Part shown: piece by piece, positions 1 to 11,232 of the stretch | How positions within the stretch are numbered: the first letter of the stretch is position 1 | Layout: the number at the start of each line of letters is the position of its first letter | Assembly: GCA_963853835.1 (NCBI GenBank) | Contig: OY970822.1 | Span: forward strand, 16,865,501-16,929,500 | Source of the DNA: Calendula officinalis | Lineage: Eukaryota > Streptophyta > Magnoliopsida > Asterales > Asteraceae | Direction: 5' to 3' | Length of the DNA stretch: 64,000 bases | The notes under the pieces: generated by a model | The model's database searches: none | What the model was told of the DNA's origin: nothing | Seen by the model: the letters and a program-made list of their open reading frames with translations, nothing else | Position numbers and translations under genes: made by a program

Positions 1-927
1 CGTTTCACCAGACCCGATCTCTCCAAGATATTTATAAAATCCAAGATTATTATAAACTGTTTCATAGTAATCATTTGACATTGTGTGACCATTCAATGAG
101 TAATCAATTTAAATTCCAATACATATTCAATAGTGATATTGCATAATAAATAAGTAATCAATGGAGTAATCAAAATGAGTAATGAAGGCATATTGAGATG
201 GACTGGTGATGTGGCTGATGACATGACACTTTGATGATGTGCTATTATGACATGGCATTGCACTAACAGAAAACCAGTTTCCCTACATGTCAAATATTAT
301 TTCAACAAAATTCTATTTTGTTGAATAAAATGGTATGATTTTAGTCATTATTAAATACACTTTGGACAACTTTTAACTCAAGTCATAACTATATGGGCTG
401 CGGTCCAAAAAATGATCATGTTCAACCCTTGTTTGACCCATTTTGACCTGGATCCTTTTTTACCTGTAGCCTAACCCGACATGTTTCAAATGGCGTACAG
501 AAAAAGTAAAGTATTTAAGAAAAACGACAAATCCGACAGTACATGTGCTCGTACGACCAGAATATGCGTTTGTGATGCAGGGTATAAGCCTCCTAATGCA
601 AGTGTGGACCGATAACTACTTGTATTAGAAGATGCAGCTCGATTTTAACCCGTTTCACCAGACCCGATCTCTCCAAGATATTTATAAAATCCAAGATTAT
701 TATAAACTGTTTCATAGTAATCATTTGACATTGTGTGACCATTCAATGAGTAATCAATTTAAATTTCAATACATATTCAATAGTGATATTGCATATTGTG
801 AAACGGTTTTAATAAATAAGTAATCAATGGAGTAATCAAAATGAGTAATGAAGGCATATTGAGATGGACTGATGATGTGGCTGATGACATGACACTTTGA
901 TGAGGTGCTATTATGACATGGCATTGT
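1..927. repeat. direct duplication, about 270 bp copies 650 bp apart
   Basis: Bases 1-268 recur at about 651-927 with near identity. The copies start with the same CGTTTCACCAGACCCGATCT and both run through an ACATGACACTTTGATGA(T/G)GTGCTATTATGACATGGCATTG segment. The second copy has a 24-bp segment (around 796-820) that the first lacks. The sequence between the copies (270-650) is unique here. The first copy begins at the window edge, so the repeat may extend further left. No protein is encoded. It is probably part of a non-autonomous transposon or a segmental tandem duplication. Confidence 0.8.
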
Positions 928-1372
928 ATAGGTGGCAAAAGCTTCTTTTAATATATATAGAGATTATGTGAAAATTGGAAATTTATATACCCATGTAGAC
1001 ATGTAGTCAACATAATAATTTAATGTTATATCACACTAAATATGAGAAATTGAATTAATTATCTTTTGATTAGCTTGAATAAATGATTATTTTATCCATA
1101 ACAACACTCAAACAAATGATCATAACCTCGTAGGTCAATAAGGAATATCTTTTAGAATTTTATACCGCTAGGCAACAAACTCTTTAATATGAAGTACATA
1201 TAAAATCAGGTAAGGCTTTTAAGAAAACTACAAATCTTAATCGAAAAGAAGTTATTGTACTAAATATGTCATAAGTTAAATATTATAGGTTAGAATTCGG
1301 TGAGAATTCAAAAATCAATGAGTATTACGAAGACAGTATCTCTACTTCCAGGTAGAAGTATGCCTATGTACA
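928..1372. other. AT-rich intergenic stretch, nothing recognised
   Basis: No open frame, RNA gene or repeat was recognised between the duplication and the LTR that starts at 1378. Confidence 0.5.
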
Positions 1373-1967
1373 TCTTATGAAACACCCTGATTTTTTATTA
1401 TTTTTTTTTTACCCAATTGACCTGTTGTTACAAAAGTAGTATTCTGAGCAGGTTAATGCCCAGATATTCCCAGGATGATTTAATATTTAAAAATTAGACC
1501 CCTTCACCTTTAAAACGACAGGTTGTACGCCCCAAACGGAGCTACGGTTGATTTTATTTGAATTTTACAAGTTCAACAAAACTCTACAAAACTTGACTAC
1601 GAATTTTAACACCAAAAACTCATGTGTTATCAAATAACAACACTTTCATTATAAAGACTTCAAACATACTTTATACAACCATTTATATTCAAATCCTTCA
1701 ACAACAAAAACGACTTAATATTCACCTATGCAATTTAACACCAATTGCATAACAAAAGTGGGTGTTTAAGCTAACTATCATACATGGTTTAAAGTTGAAG
1801 TTTCTTTACCAACAAAATATGAAACTTCACTCCGTTAGCTCACCCTTGATTTCCGCCCGACTTTGACCCGCTTGGTTTACCTACAAAACAGCCACACTTA
1901 AACCGTAAGCTTTCGCTTAGTGAATAACGGCTAATCACACAACATACAAATACATCCACTAAATATT

Positions 1968-2396
1968 TATGAATCAAAAGACTCATTTCGCCCTTATATG
2001 AATCAAAAGACTCATTTCGCCCTTATATGAATCAAAAGATTCATGTCATCTCTATATGGGCCAAACGACCCATTTCGCCCTCTTTATGAATCAAAAGATT
2101 CTTTTCACCTCTATATGGGTCAAACGACCCATTTCGCCATTTATATGAATCAAAGATTCATGTCACCTCTATATGGGCCAAACGACCCATTTCTCCTTCT
2201 TTATGAATCAAAAGATTCATTTCACCTCTATAATGAATTCATTTCGCCTCTTTATGAATCAAAAGATTCAATCACCTCTATATGAATCAAAAAGATTCAT
2301 TTCGCCTTTATATGAATCATAAAGATCCATTCCGCCTTTATATGAATCAAAGAGATCCATTCCGCCTTTATATGAATCAAAAGATTCATTTCGCCC
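1968..2396. repeat. minisatellite of about 30-bp units with palindromic cores
   Basis: About a dozen units of the form TATGAATCAAAAGATTCATT plus TCGCC(T/C)(T/C)TA. The core is itself an inverted repeat (GAATC-loop-GATTC). In alternate units of the 5' half it is replaced by GGG(T/C)C-loop-GACCC. The array has an open frame on the plus strand (2043-2285), but this only reflects a unit length divisible by three. Confidence 0.9.
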
Positions 2397-3434
2397 ACAA
2401 CAATTAATATAATACTTAAACATCTTAATTGGTAATCTTCACACTTTTGCATCCAACAAAATGATACACAAAGTGTCAATTACCAATTTTTACGCCTACC
2501 CGTTACTCACCTGTTTTTCCGACCCGTTTGACAATTACACAATCAACAAGCAAGTCTTTACACCTTGGCACCTATATATACATAATCATATACATAAGCA
2601 CATAAAAATACAACTTTTACTACTAATATGATTATTTTCAATAATCATCTACTTAATTATACTCTAACACAACATAACATTTTTTCTCAAAACTGGACAG
2701 CCTGTGCCCTTTCTGAAATCTGACTGACTTACCCTTCGAATCAGGTTCTGAAATAAATTTTGTTGGAAAGTAGACTCGAATACCTTTCCAACGGTTCTGA
2801 CCACACTAAATTCCGAGTTACGGTTATTTTTATATGATTTTTACAACACAGCACAATTTCTTAGTGCTGTCAAAAACTCCGAACTTTAACAAAAGTTTAC
2901 CAAATCCATTCAATCCAACTCTCAAACTCTTGCATGCATTAATCCCAAGTTATAAAACACTTTTAGGGGAAATCAGAGACTGAATTTGATGTCTAATAAC
3001 AACCATTTAGACATATAAACCAATAATTTCACTTCTAATCAAGTTTGGGTTAATCCTCAAACCCTAGCTCAAGAACAACAATCAAAGAGAAGAATACTCA
3101 CCTCCTTTTAGTTTTGATTCTGATTTTACTCTTAGGATCTCCTTCAATTTGTTGAATCTTTCTTCCTCTCTTTCAATTTCGTTTTCTTCCTTGAGCTCTC
3201 TAAGAGATATGTCGACTGACATATACACACACAATGATATCTATGAAATGCCACACATCCTAGTTAACTTACACGTATACTTCTCACAATTCTATTTTAA
3301 CACATTTCCCCCTTCAAGTTTCACCTTTTAAGTTCCTTCACCCATAAGTAAACTTAATTGAAACATTTAGTCCTTTACATATTAGTAAAGTTACTAATGA
3401 TCATCAAATATTATTATTGCTCTTCAAGATTGAT

Positions 3435-3769
3435 ATTGATCAGTTACTAACGGAATCATCACTAACTGATCAGCATTAACGGAATCAACACTAACTGATC
3501 AGCATTAACGGGATCAACACTAACTGCATCAGCACTAACTGATCAGCACTAACGGAAATCAGCAGTAACTGATCAGCACTAACGGAAATCAGCAGTAACT
3601 GACCAGCACTAACGGAAATCAGCAGTAACTGATCAGCACTAACGGAAATCAGCAGTAACTGATCAGCACTAACGGAAATCAGCAGTAACTGATCAGCACT
3701 AACGGAAATCAGCAGTAACTGATCAGCACTAACGGAAATCAGCAGTAACTGATCAGCACTAACGGAAAT
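3435..3769. repeat. 30-bp tandem minisatellite
   Basis: From 3541 there are seven nearly perfect 30-bp units (GATCAGCACTAACGGAAATC plus AGCAGTAACT) and one partial unit. Each is built from two related 15-bp halves. Upstream (3435-3540) more degenerate units are visible. There are no spacers, so this is not a CRISPR-type array. It lies close to the right-hand LTR end (the U3 start in the minus orientation). Confidence 0.92.
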
Positions 3770-3944
3770 TTTTCTTCTTAAATTTTTGGGGTGTTACATC
3801 TTACCTCCCTCATACCCCCACTTTGAAGAAATTGGGTATCGTTTTAGTCGTTAATTTCTACCAAAATGCATAAACATGTATTAGAACAAAATTGATAACT
3901 GATATCATGAGTTTTTCCTTAAAAGTTAATTAGGAGTATATAGA

Positions 3945-4523
3945 TAGGGGTGTCGAGTCTTTAGATATAACCTAATTATCCAATTGCATAATTTGAATTG
4001 TATCGTTTAGATTAGTTTTATAGTATTTCTAGATTGTTTGGACTTGAACAAAATTAATAAATTGGTTTGTGGATTTAATTTGATTTCCATTTTAAAAATC
4101 GGATGCTGAATTATAATATATGTACACTACATTGATAAACTTGATGATGGTATAACTTTTATGAGTTGGCAACTAATCAATCTTTTTGGAGTTTTAATGA
4201 AGTTGATACCAAAACTTTTAAATATATGATTCTAGATATCACAAGATATGAATTAGACTTGTCTTCATGCATAAAGTAGTTTGTCGTTTTAGAATTGTAC
4301 ATCTCAAATTTAATATTATTTATATACACTTTTGTAGTCTTATTCAACAAGAATATAATTATATAAATAGAGAAACTAAATTGTAAATCTGGATAACCAA
4401 ATTGTAATTTGGTTCAGATCGATTCGGCTTTTGAAGTAGTTTGTTTATATGTCCCGGTCTCAACTTTTAAGAACCAAAACCATATGGTTCGGATGAAACC
4501 GATTCAACCAAAGAACATCCTTA
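3945..4523. mobile_element. hAT-type MITE, copy A
   Basis: Begins TAGGGGTGT and ends ACATCCTTA, with a perfect 8-bp target duplication TATATAGA at 3937-3944 and 4524-4531, as hAT elements produce. The interior is non-coding and shares blocks with the element at 5476-6149 (for example GTTTGGACTTGAAC...AAATTAATA and related GGTTCGG/CCAAACC motifs). It is a non-autonomous element about 580 bp long. Confidence 0.8.
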
Positions 4524-4723
4524 TATATAGATATCTCCATAATAATATTAGTCATTCCCAAACATAACAATCCACATTAACAAGGAAACAAAAAGTAATG
4601 AAATTCTTAACTTAATTTAATACCAGTTACTAATATTAAATTTCACAACTAAATTATTTGTTACTGGAGAAGGGGTACAAAGAGAGGAGAAAAACACAGA
4701 AATCTCTAACATTCTTTCTTTGA

Positions 4724-5140
4724 TTAACAAAAGAACCAACAACGACAAACAACTGGACTCAAGCATTGTCCATAACCACCCACTCCCGCTCCGTGTAGGG
4801 AAAAACATTTATCACTACAATTATTGAATGTACATGCCCATTGGTAGTGTTGGTCATGGCAATATCTAACCACATTTCGTGAATCCATGCCTGCAAATTT
4901 GAAGTGCATATTTCATGCTAGTTACAATTAGCATTTATATTATGAGTGAAAACAAAATCAAGTATAGCATTACAATGGACTAATGTACAATATTGTACTT
5001 GTACACCACAAATAATAAGAACCCGACATCATGAATTATAAGTGGATTTGATAGTTTTTTGAACAAAAATATTAAAATTTAGAATTACCCGTGGCCATAA
5101 GAAATATGAAAAATACGATGATAACCGCAAACTTGGTCAT
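4724..5140 (-). CDS. defensin-like cysteine-rich secreted peptide (DEFL), two exons
   Basis: I assembled this gene by eye. Exon 1 (5140-5089) starts with ATG and encodes a 17-residue hydrophobic signal peptide start. The intron runs 5088-4891 (GT...TTTGCAG). Exon 2 (4890-4724) gives the mature region and stop. The predicted protein is 72 residues with eight cysteines at about 28, 37, 42, 46, 60, 66, 68 and 72. The spacing is C-x8-C-x4-C-x3-C-x13-C-x5-C-x-C-x3-C, with a Gly two residues before the fifth Cys. CxxxC and CxC are the hallmark of the cysteine-stabilised alpha-beta fold. An intron near the end of the signal peptide is typical of plant DEFL genes. Known family roles are antimicrobial defence or cell-cell signalling in reproduction; which applies here is unknown. 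No frame break is visible. MITEs of one family flank it on both sides. Confidence 0.8.
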
Positions 5141-5475
5141 GTTAACCTGTTTTGTGTGATGTTTAAATTGATTATAGATTGGCTAGATGGTATTTTTGAC
5201 ATGTTTATATAACGAAAATGAGATAATGACATCAAAATTTTAAGGAAAATATTAAGGATTCATAATAATTATGATATAAATGTTACATTATTATTGGTAA
5301 ACAGGCAAAACAAAAGTATGGCAATATATTTATTTTGATAATAGGTTTCTATAAACTTTCTCGGTTCAAGTGTTTCATATTGGCATTTGCTTATCGGTTC
5401 GAGTGTGAGAAAGAATTAAATAAATTACCTTTTTCATCAAGTTAATATATTTTAGTCAGAATTGTTCAATGTGAT

Positions 5476-6149
5476 TAGGGTGTTCACTATTCGGATATAA
5501 TCGGATTATTCAATTGGACATTTTGGATCGGACTATTTGGATTGGTTATTTGGTTTTTTGGATTGGTTTGGACTTGAACCAAATTAATAGCTTGAATTTC
5601 GGATTAGATTTGGTTTCCGTTTGCAATCAGATTGTCCAAAAAAACCGAATAATAATATATAGTAAATTGATTTATATACTAACACTTGTTGGTTTCCATT
5701 GTAAGAAATTGTGGTTTCCCTTTTCTTTACATTTTTTATAGTAAATTGATTTATATACTAACACTTGTTCCATTTTATATTGTATAACTTGGTGATGTAC
5801 CAATTTTTTTGGAGTTTTTGATAAAGTTGATGTCAATTTTTTTGCATATATGATTGAAAATGTCACAAACTATAAATTAGACTTGTTTTTATGTACAAAG
5901 TAATTTATCATTTTGAAATTTTACATATGAACTTAATATTATTTATGTTATATACTTTTGGAATATTTTAAAAATTTTAAGGAAAAACCAAACGGATAAA
6001 ACCAAACCAACCAAATTGTTATATGGTTAGGATTGGTTTGGTTTTCGAATTAGTTTGGACGGTTCGGTTTGAACTTTTGAAAACCATATTTTATTTGGTT
6101 TCACGTATTTGGTTCGGATAAAACCAAACCGTCCAAACGAACACCCCTA
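5476..6149. mobile_element. hAT-type MITE, copy B
   Basis: Begins TAGGGTGTTC and ends GAACACCCCTA (inverted termini), with a perfect 8-bp target duplication AATGTGAT at 5468-5475 and 6150-6157. It is 674 bp long and non-coding. It is internally rich in paired GGTTTGG/CCAAACC blocks, so the single strand could fold back. Same family as the element at 3945-4523. Confidence 0.87.
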
Positions 6150-6157
6150 AATGTGAT

Positions 6158-6502
6158 AATCATTAGAAGAAAAGAAGTAAATTTTAGCTTTTCAGATTTC
6201 AAAATTTATTTGATAAATGATAAGTTAGGGAGTACTAGATTTTTTTTAATGGCTGAACACACAATCTTCCAAACTTAGTCAGTAGCAATTAACTTAGTCA
6301 GAAACTATCAAACGGCCACCTAAGTCTTCATAGCATGACCTTTGAACAATTGTAACAATGACATGAAAACCAAATGACTAGTAGTCCGAAAGATAACAAA
6401 ATGGGAATCTAGTGGTTTTATTGAGAAACCGGTAGATGAGCAAGTTGTACAAAAAAATTCAGGGAATGATTAAAACCGGTAGTATTACTATTATTATTAC
6501 TA
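6158..6502. other. intergenic, nothing recognised
   Basis: Short AT-rich interval between a MITE and the 3' end of the next gene. It probably contains that gene's 3' UTR (minus strand). No other feature seen. Confidence 0.4.
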
Positions 6503-9500
6503 TTACTTAGGTTGTGGTTTTACAGGAATTCTTCCACAAAGACGCCAATACGCACCCTGGTGAAACTGTGACTTTTCAAATACCCATATATCACGAACAA
6601 GCACCTACACAAACAACCACTAAATAATTAAATAAATAAATTTATTACAAAGTAAAAATATAAAAGTGAATGAATCAGATACCTCTTTATCTTTATTTCC
6701 AGCAACCACAGCCCCTTTTGAATCGTACGCCTCAAACTTCTGAATCAAGTAATACAATACAATACAATTAATAATTTTAGTTCCATCATCTAAATACCAA
6801 ACAATTTTAATATATAAAATAACAAACTCAAACTGCATTCTTTGTGTACCTGTTTAGAGAGAAATTCAAGTGTGAGCTGTATGAATACTTTACTCAAGTC
6901 ATCACGATCAACACCAATCTGTTAGACAAAAAAAAAAAAGGTAATTCTAGATTTGAAATCATGCCTATTTATTAATTACAAAAAAAAGATAAAATTTAAT
7001 GTCTTTATAAAAAGATGCTTGCCATTCGAGCCCGTAAAGTTCGAATTTTAGTAACCGGTTCTATCAGTTCCCAGTAAACATTACTCCATCTAGATTCTCT
7101 TTGCTTAATTTCACTCTTTAGTGCCTGTTTTATAAAAAATAATAATAAATTAAAGAACGATAAAAATATATAGATATAATAATACAATCAAATCCAATAG
7201 TGTGCCAATTAAACCAAAAAATTAATAAAACTTACAGAGTACATGTTCTCTGTGACCATTTTTCGTAATGATGTTTTGTCACCATTTGCCATTAAAGTGT
7301 TTATCTGAAAATAATATCTCCAGATCCAATATCAGAAACTAGTATAACAAACCAACAGACTGACTATCTATACATAGTTTATCTTTAATTAACTGATATA
7401 TAACTAAATATTAAGTAATATAGATAAAATACAATAGTTTTAGGATCAGAATCCATAAAATATGATATGTAAAGGTAAATTACAATATCTTTTCATTTCA
7501 GTTTCCAAATAATTTCTTTTCATTTCATTTAAAGTATATCTTTAAAGGTAAAACCGCATCATATGTATTTACTAAGAAGCATACCTCTTTATATAAGTTT
7601 ACAGCCTCAGTGTAGAATTGCTGTTTTGAGTAACCAGTTTTCCGTAATTTGGCAATAGCATATGCATTTTTAAGCTGTATGTAAATACAAATAAAATTGT
7701 CAAGTCAGCAGTCAAAAGGAAAAACAAAAAGAAATTTCCAATATTTAATTCCATATAAAATATCAAAATAAAACAAAAAAACAGAACAAGATGAAACCTC
7801 TAGAAAGATATCATCTTTTGTTCTTCTCCATCCAGTTCTTGTGAACCACCTATAAATTTCGGTTTAGCATAAGTTGGTCCGATTGTAGGTCAACTAGATT
7901 AAGATTAGTATCTAGGGTTAAAATCTGTGATTAGTAACATGTAATCAATTCAGGTCGGTAATTAGAATCTTTCGTTGATTCCAGCAGTTTTTAGGTTAGC
8001 ACCTGTACCTATATAAGATCTTTAAGACCCAAAACCTTCTAGGTGTTGAATCCAGAAAATCAGTTGTTTTAAGTTGCACGGTTTATTTATTATTAATTCA
8101 AAAACAGAATATGTTTACTCCATTATTAAATCTAATTATATACATATTTCCAGTATGCCAAAACTGCTGCAGGGAAAAAGTTCAAAGCTTGTTATTTGTG
8201 TCATTAAATCATAATGCATTAACATCATTTAAAGTATATCTTTTGAATTTTCTAATCCCATATGATTTTTTTTTATAAAAACTTTGTTAACAAACACATA
8301 AAGATCTAAAAAAACACTAAACCTTCTTAAAAACGAGATGGGCTCACGAGGACCATATGGCTCATATATGAATCCAGGACTTATCATTGAAACTTTCAAA
8401 GCCCCCTGCAAATATATATAAAAGAAATTTAAATTATAGTTTGTTGAAAGAAGAATATTACGATTACTTTGGTACGTTTACTTCAATATTATTTCATTAG
8501 CTATAGAGACAATAGTGGTTACATGTACACGTTAATCTAGATTTAAGTGTAGAATTAACAAGTAATTATACATATAATGAAACAAAATAATTATACCATT
8601 TGTCGTGCCTGAGCAGGGGCTTTTACTTGTGTTGATAAACTCCGTGAATTCAAGATCGATAATTCAGCAACCTATGATACAGTATCACACTTAAATCATA
8701 TACGGAGTATATAACTTTAACAATTTACTCATAATGCTAAAAAAATATGGATTTGTCTATCTTGGTGCTTAATGGTATTACCGTTGTGGTACGAATAAGC
8801 TTATTATCACCATAACTGAAAGGTAGACAATTTCGGCCCTTGTACAAGAAATGAGTGTTTCTTCCACTAATGATTTTGGGAGCTGATTACACAAAATGAA
8901 TTATTTTGTTAATCAGTGGTTCATTTACTAGCAAACTAAGAAGATAAAAATGTATGAATACAGCTACTGAAATCCAATTGTCACACAATTATGTTACAGC
9001 AATTGATATTCGTGCTATGCTTTATCAAAACTAAACCAAAATAATAATTAATAAAACGATGCAAAAATACAACAGTCTCCAGTTTCCCTAAATGGATCTA
9101 GCCTAATTAACTCCTTAATTAACAACTGCAAGCCGCTGCAATTTATCTTGAGAACGAAAAACAGAAGCAGCAGTATTAGCTATATAAGTACCTTCTACTG
9201 CAACATTTGAGTAGCTTCTCCAGTTTCCGAACCTGAAAATTCAATTAAAACTGTATTTTACATGAAGATCTTGACCTTGTATAAGAAACGATCTTGAATA
9301 GAAAACAGAATATTGAAGCTTTTTCAAAATAAAATACAAAACAGAATTCAAACAGAAACAAAATCAAGATTTTGATCTTGTCTTCTTCTTGCGTTTATAG
9401 CCAGCAGTTGATTAATCAAATTGAATGCTCGCTGAAATACAACACAAATCAGAACCAAAAATGTAGGAATTAGATACGAACAGATGCGAGGTTTTTCGAA

Positions 9501-9555
9501 TCTCCAATGCTTGATAAAGATTTCGAGTGTTCTGGAGACTCCTGGATGCCATCAT
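6503..9555 (-). CDS. Tim44-like domain protein, mitochondrial (mL45/Tim44-related)
   Basis: Twelve coding exons on the minus strand join in frame to about 304 codons plus stop: 9555-9482 (tentative end), 9232-9192, 8882-8782, 8671-8597, 8405-8323, 7849-7798, 7674-7585, 7304-7236, 7124-7023, 6918-6850, 6739-6683 and 6604-6503. The C-terminal half contains the Tim44-like/MRPL45 domain. Recognisable blocks are SRWSNVYWELIEPVTKIRTL, LEFLSKQKFEAYDSKGAVVA and VLVRDIWVFEKSQFHQGAYW. Arabidopsis has one such gene, annotated as a Tim44-related protein (At5g27395, as I recall). The family is linked to the mitochondrial inner membrane or the large mitoribosomal subunit. The N-terminus (MMASRSLQNTRNLY) is basic and serine-rich like a mitochondrial presequence. 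The first exon's donor is uncertain: GTTCGT at 9481 keeps the frame, while GTATCT at 9477 would need another exon. The donor after 7023 is GC, not GT. No lesion seen. Confidence 0.85.
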
Positions 9556-10244
9556 CGATCTCGCGCACACTGCTCGCTCTAGAAAAAAAGGGTTTTGCGA
9601 TTTTAAGAGGTTTATGAAACATAGAATTGAAAATTAGCAAAATAACCCCCAGGCATTTGATTAGTTTCTAAAACTACCCCGGAATGGATATAACCATATA
9701 TGCAAGGTTGTTAACATTAAGATCTTGTGTTTTCGTCTCTACAAGATTCAGATTGTAAGAACGGATGTGGATCGAAACATCTTGCTTAGAGACTCTGCTC
9801 ATTTCATATGTGCCACATTTGATATAAACAAACTAACTATATTATAAATTATGCGACATGTATAATTATATAACATATATTTTCAAGTCAGATGAATAGT
9901 AGCTAACAACTTATATATTTTATCTTTCTTTTCTTATGCATGACTTTTGACTGGTTATTCATTATCACTTTAAGAATGAGGAGAATTATTCCTTCAAGGA
10001 GGAGTGGTTGACTTCAAGTATTTTGAAATGTAATTTTTATTAATTATTATTATAATTACATATTATATAAATATAATCTTTATTAATTTTTTTCTTTTTC
10101 TTCCGCTATCTTTATTGAGCTTTTTTCAGTCACTTTTTTATTTGTTAACTTTTCTTTATCTTCAGTTGTTGAACATTATCCTCTAATTTTGCAATTGTGA
10201 TATACTATTAACTTCGTGAGGATATGCATTTTGCTACTATCAAT
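9556..10244. other. intergenic, likely promoter side of the Tim44-like gene
   Basis: AT-rich. The first ~100 bases upstream of the ATG contain a short C/T-rich 5' leader on the minus strand. No coding potential or repeat recognised. Confidence 0.4.
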
Positions 10245-10246
10245 TA

Positions 10247-10489
10247 CTCCCTCCGTCCCACAAAAAAGTTCCCATTTCTACCTTATATTTTGTCCCATAA
10301 AAAAGTTCCCATTTCAATAAAATAATAATATTATTATGGACCCCACCACTAACTATCTCTTAAAAACACTTTCTCTCTCCAAATAATCTTATATTTTAAT
10401 AAAAAATAATATCAAAGACCCCACTACTAACCATCTCCTAAATACTTGTGCCCAATACAAATGGGAACTTTTTTGTGGGACGGAGGGAG
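10247..10489. mobile_element. Stowaway-type MITE (Tc1/mariner)
   Basis: Terminal inverted repeats CTCCCTCCGTCCCACAAAAA and its reverse complement GTGGGACGGAGGGAG, flanked by the TA duplication (10245-10246 and 10490-10491). The TIR is the classic Stowaway consensus. The element is 243 bp and non-coding, with TIRs longer than 30 bp. Confidence 0.95.
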
Positions 10490-10491
10490 TA

Positions 10492-10823
10492 ATAATTAAA
10501 TCTTTGATATTTTGTGATCAATAGAATTTTACTTTTAACTGTTAAATAATCAATTTTATACATATGAACATGATTCATTAGTATTATCTTCATTCATTAT
10601 TTAACATGCATTTTTTTTATATATTTGAGAGTTATGTCATTGGAAATATTTTAAAAATGAATTATCATTGAACTTATATTTCACTAATTCAAAGTGTCCA
10701 AAATCAGTTCAGATCAAGATCTGGTCTTATATCTGCAAAGATCCTATGATATTTTTGAAGTGTTTAAGCTATTTTGCTCATTACAAAAGAATCTATATGT
10801 TGGAGTGATATTTGATGTAACCA
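10492..10823. other. intergenic, nothing recognised
   Basis: AT-rich spacer between two MITEs. No gene or repeat recognised. Confidence 0.4.
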
Positions 10824-10826
10824 TTA

Positions 10827-10970
10827 GATTGGGCGTAACGCATGACCGTTCGTTCGGTCACGACCGCCACCTCACCTCCGGCGACGCGTCCCTCCCCGTT
10901 ACACGGAATTCGGTCGCGACCGTTCGCTGGCCGAGCGGTCGCCCAGTCGACCGTTCGTCTTGCCCTCTTT

Positions 10971-11001
<31 letters not shown>

Positions 11002-11232
11002 CAATAATTTAATAATTAATAATTTAATAATATATTATATATATAATAAGTAATATAGATATACATATATTAATAATCTGCAAAAAAAAAAAATTTGGTC
11101 GCCAATTCGGTCGCCCATTACGGGCTATTGGTCGCTGTCTGATCATGTGTTTGATCAGGAGAGAGAAAGCTGATGTGGCGCAGAGGTGGCAGGGGTGACC
11201 AAACTTAGTTTGGTCACCCATTACGGGTAGTC
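10827..11232. mobile_element. Tourist-like MITE (PIF/Harbinger type, TTA target)
   Basis: Left end GATTGGGCGTAACGCATGACC and the reverse complement of the right end GACTACCCGTAATGGGTGACC match imperfectly for about 45 bp, continuing into CGACCGCCACCTC versus CCCTGCCACCTCT. It is flanked by TTA on both sides (10824-10826 and 11233-11235), the target preference of PIF/Harbinger MITEs. The ends are CpG-rich and the centre holds a (CA)n(TA)n microsatellite at 10973-11000. The small open frames crossing it (10694-11053 plus, 11024-11281 minus) have no gene-like sequence. Confidence 0.65.

Larger units (their letters stand above)
1378..3798 (-). mobile_element. isolated LTR of a gypsy-type retrotransposon (solo LTR or truncated element)
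   Basis: The segment begins TGAAACACCC and ends GGGGTGTTACA, the inverted TG...CA ends of an LTR. It is bordered on both sides by TCTTA (1373-1377 and 3799-3803), a perfect 5-bp target duplication, which supports a solo LTR of 2,421 bp. A competing reading is that the purine-rich minus-strand sequence just right of it (about 3799-3830) is a polypurine tract and this is the 3' LTR of an element whose body is gone. No gag-pol remains. Two minisatellites lie inside it. Confidence 0.7.

Noticed and set aside
2043..2285. Open frame of 80 codons encoding a repetitive peptide
   Set aside because: It is only the minisatellite read in frame; no gene-like context, and the repeat is in a solo LTR.
3541..3769. 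Regular 30-bp repeats suggesting a CRISPR-like array
   Set aside because: Units are contiguous with no unique spacers, the genome is a plant, and the array is inside an LTR: a minisatellite.
4617..4808. 63-codon minus-strand frame over the defensin-like exon
   Set aside because: It is an alternative frame of exon 2; the cysteine pattern, signal peptide and splice phase fit only the other frame.
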